The position numbers were made by a program, and so were the translations under genes. Positions 5,985 to 6,469 of a stretch of DNA of 6,469 bases are shown piece by piece. Source of the DNA: Ferruginibacter sp. (GTDB lineage: Bacteria > Bacteroidota > Bacteroidia > Chitinophagales > Chitinophagaceae); the NCBI GenBank assembly GCA_018057635.1, contig JAGPDJ010000150.1:1-6469 (forward strand), written 5' to 3'. Every line of letters begins with the position of its first letter. Within the stretch, counting starts at the first letter, position 1. The notes under the pieces were generated by a model. That model saw only the letters and a program-made list of their open reading frames with translations, was not told where the DNA came from and made no database searches.

Positions 5985-6469
5985 TTGAAAAAAGTATTGA
6001 TCATAGACGATGAAGATAAACTTCGTTCATTACTGGCTAAAATCATTGGGCTGGAAGGGTTTGATGTTTTCCAGGCGGATGATTGCAAAACCGGATTAAA
6101 AAAACTGGAACAAAACAATATTGATGTTGTAATCTGTGATGTGAAATTACCGGATGGCTCCGGAGTGGACCTTTCAAAAAAAATAAAAGAAATATATCCT
6201 TGTATTGAGATCATTATGTTAACAGCGTATGGCACTATTACCGATAGTGTGCAGGCCATAAAGAACGGTGCGTTTGATTACATAACCAAGGGTGATGACA
6301 ACAATAAGATCATACCGCTGTTGTATAAAGCTGCAGAAAAAATAGCGCTTACCAAAAAAATTGCGCATTTAGAAAAGCAACTGGGAAATAAATATTCATT
6401 TGATATCATTATCGGGAAATCAAAAAATATTAAGGAAGCCATAGAGGCTGCTCAAAAAGTAGCAACAAC
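5985..6469 (+). CDS. NtrC-type sigma-54-dependent response regulator, N-terminal part (runs off right edge)
   Basis: There are 161 visible codons and no stop. Residues 1-120 are a receiver domain: acidic pocket D8-D9 in VLIIDDE, phosphoacceptor D52 in VVICDVKLPDGSG, T80 in MLTAYG, and K102 in YITKGD. A helical linker at about 110-135 (KKIAHLEKQLG) leads to FDIIIGKS (139-146), the conserved lead-in to the AAA+ domain of NtrC-family activators; the Walker A motif would follow just beyond the window. Such proteins are phosphorylated by a partner histidine kinase and activate sigma-54 promoters. The start is TTG at 5985: the frame has a stop at 5967 and no ATG in between, and TTG gives the standard receiver opening (M)KKVLIIDDE. 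The missing part should hold the rest of AAA+ and probably a Fis-type DNA-binding domain. A kinase gene may lie downstream. Confidence 0.9.
   Translation, partial: MKKVLIIDDEDKLRSLLAKIIGLEGFDVFQADDCKTGLKKLEQNNIDVVICDVKLPDGSGVDLSKKIKEIYPCIEIIMLTAYGTITDSVQAIKNGAFDYITKGDDNNKIIPLLYKAAEKIALTKKIAHLEKQLGNKYSFDIIIGKSKNIKEAIEAAQKVAT

Noticed and set aside
5804..6005. TTGATCATAGA occurring both just after the DUF72 gene and in the response-regulator start
   Set aside because: It is a short 11-nt match, and the second copy simply encodes the conserved receiver strand (L-I-I-D), so it is most likely coincidence.

Overview
The window looks like ordinary chromosome from a member of the Bacteroidetes, perhaps a Chitinophagaceae-like genus. 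I infer this from moderately AT-rich DNA, weak Shine-Dalgarno sequences, several matches to the Bacteroidetes promoter (TTG/TTTG, then TAnnTTTG), an outer-membrane barrel protein with an AQ signal-peptide junction, and a lone pair of molybdenum hydroxylase genes of the isoquinoline 1-oxidoreductase (IorAB) type. No marker gene in the window fixes the genus.

Layout. At the left edge is the 5' part of an unrecognised small membrane-anchored protein on the minus strand (221 down to 1). It is divergent from a 235-residue HD-domain phosphohydrolase (365-1072), and both have candidate promoters in the shared gap. A perfect 26-nt inverted repeat (1157-1231) of the 'CGTCATTGCGAGG...' type follows. 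Next is a two-gene operon: a [2Fe-2S] subunit (1331-1795) and a Tat-exported molybdopterin-binding subunit (1815-4022). A hairpin at 4050-4089 serves as a shared terminator with a convergent outer-membrane beta-barrel gene (4813-4112, minus). Divergent from that gene is a DUF72/YecE-like protein (4975-5799). Last comes the first third of an NtrC-type response regulator (5985 to the right edge), which starts at TTG and is cut just inside its AAA+ domain.

How the genes work together. Only the oxidoreductase pair is clearly one functional unit: the small subunit relays electrons from the molybdenum site of the large subunit, and the complex probably works outside the cytoplasmic membrane because the large subunit has a twin-arginine signal. 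No electron-acceptor cytochrome and no cofactor-maturation gene lies beside it. The other genes appear to be independent single-gene units. I found no CRISPR array, transposase, tRNA, rRNA or defence cassette, and no convincing sign of an undescribed multi-gene system. The points most worth a second look are the palindromic repeat, the five-ligand pattern in the HD protein and the divergent N-terminus of the DUF72 protein.
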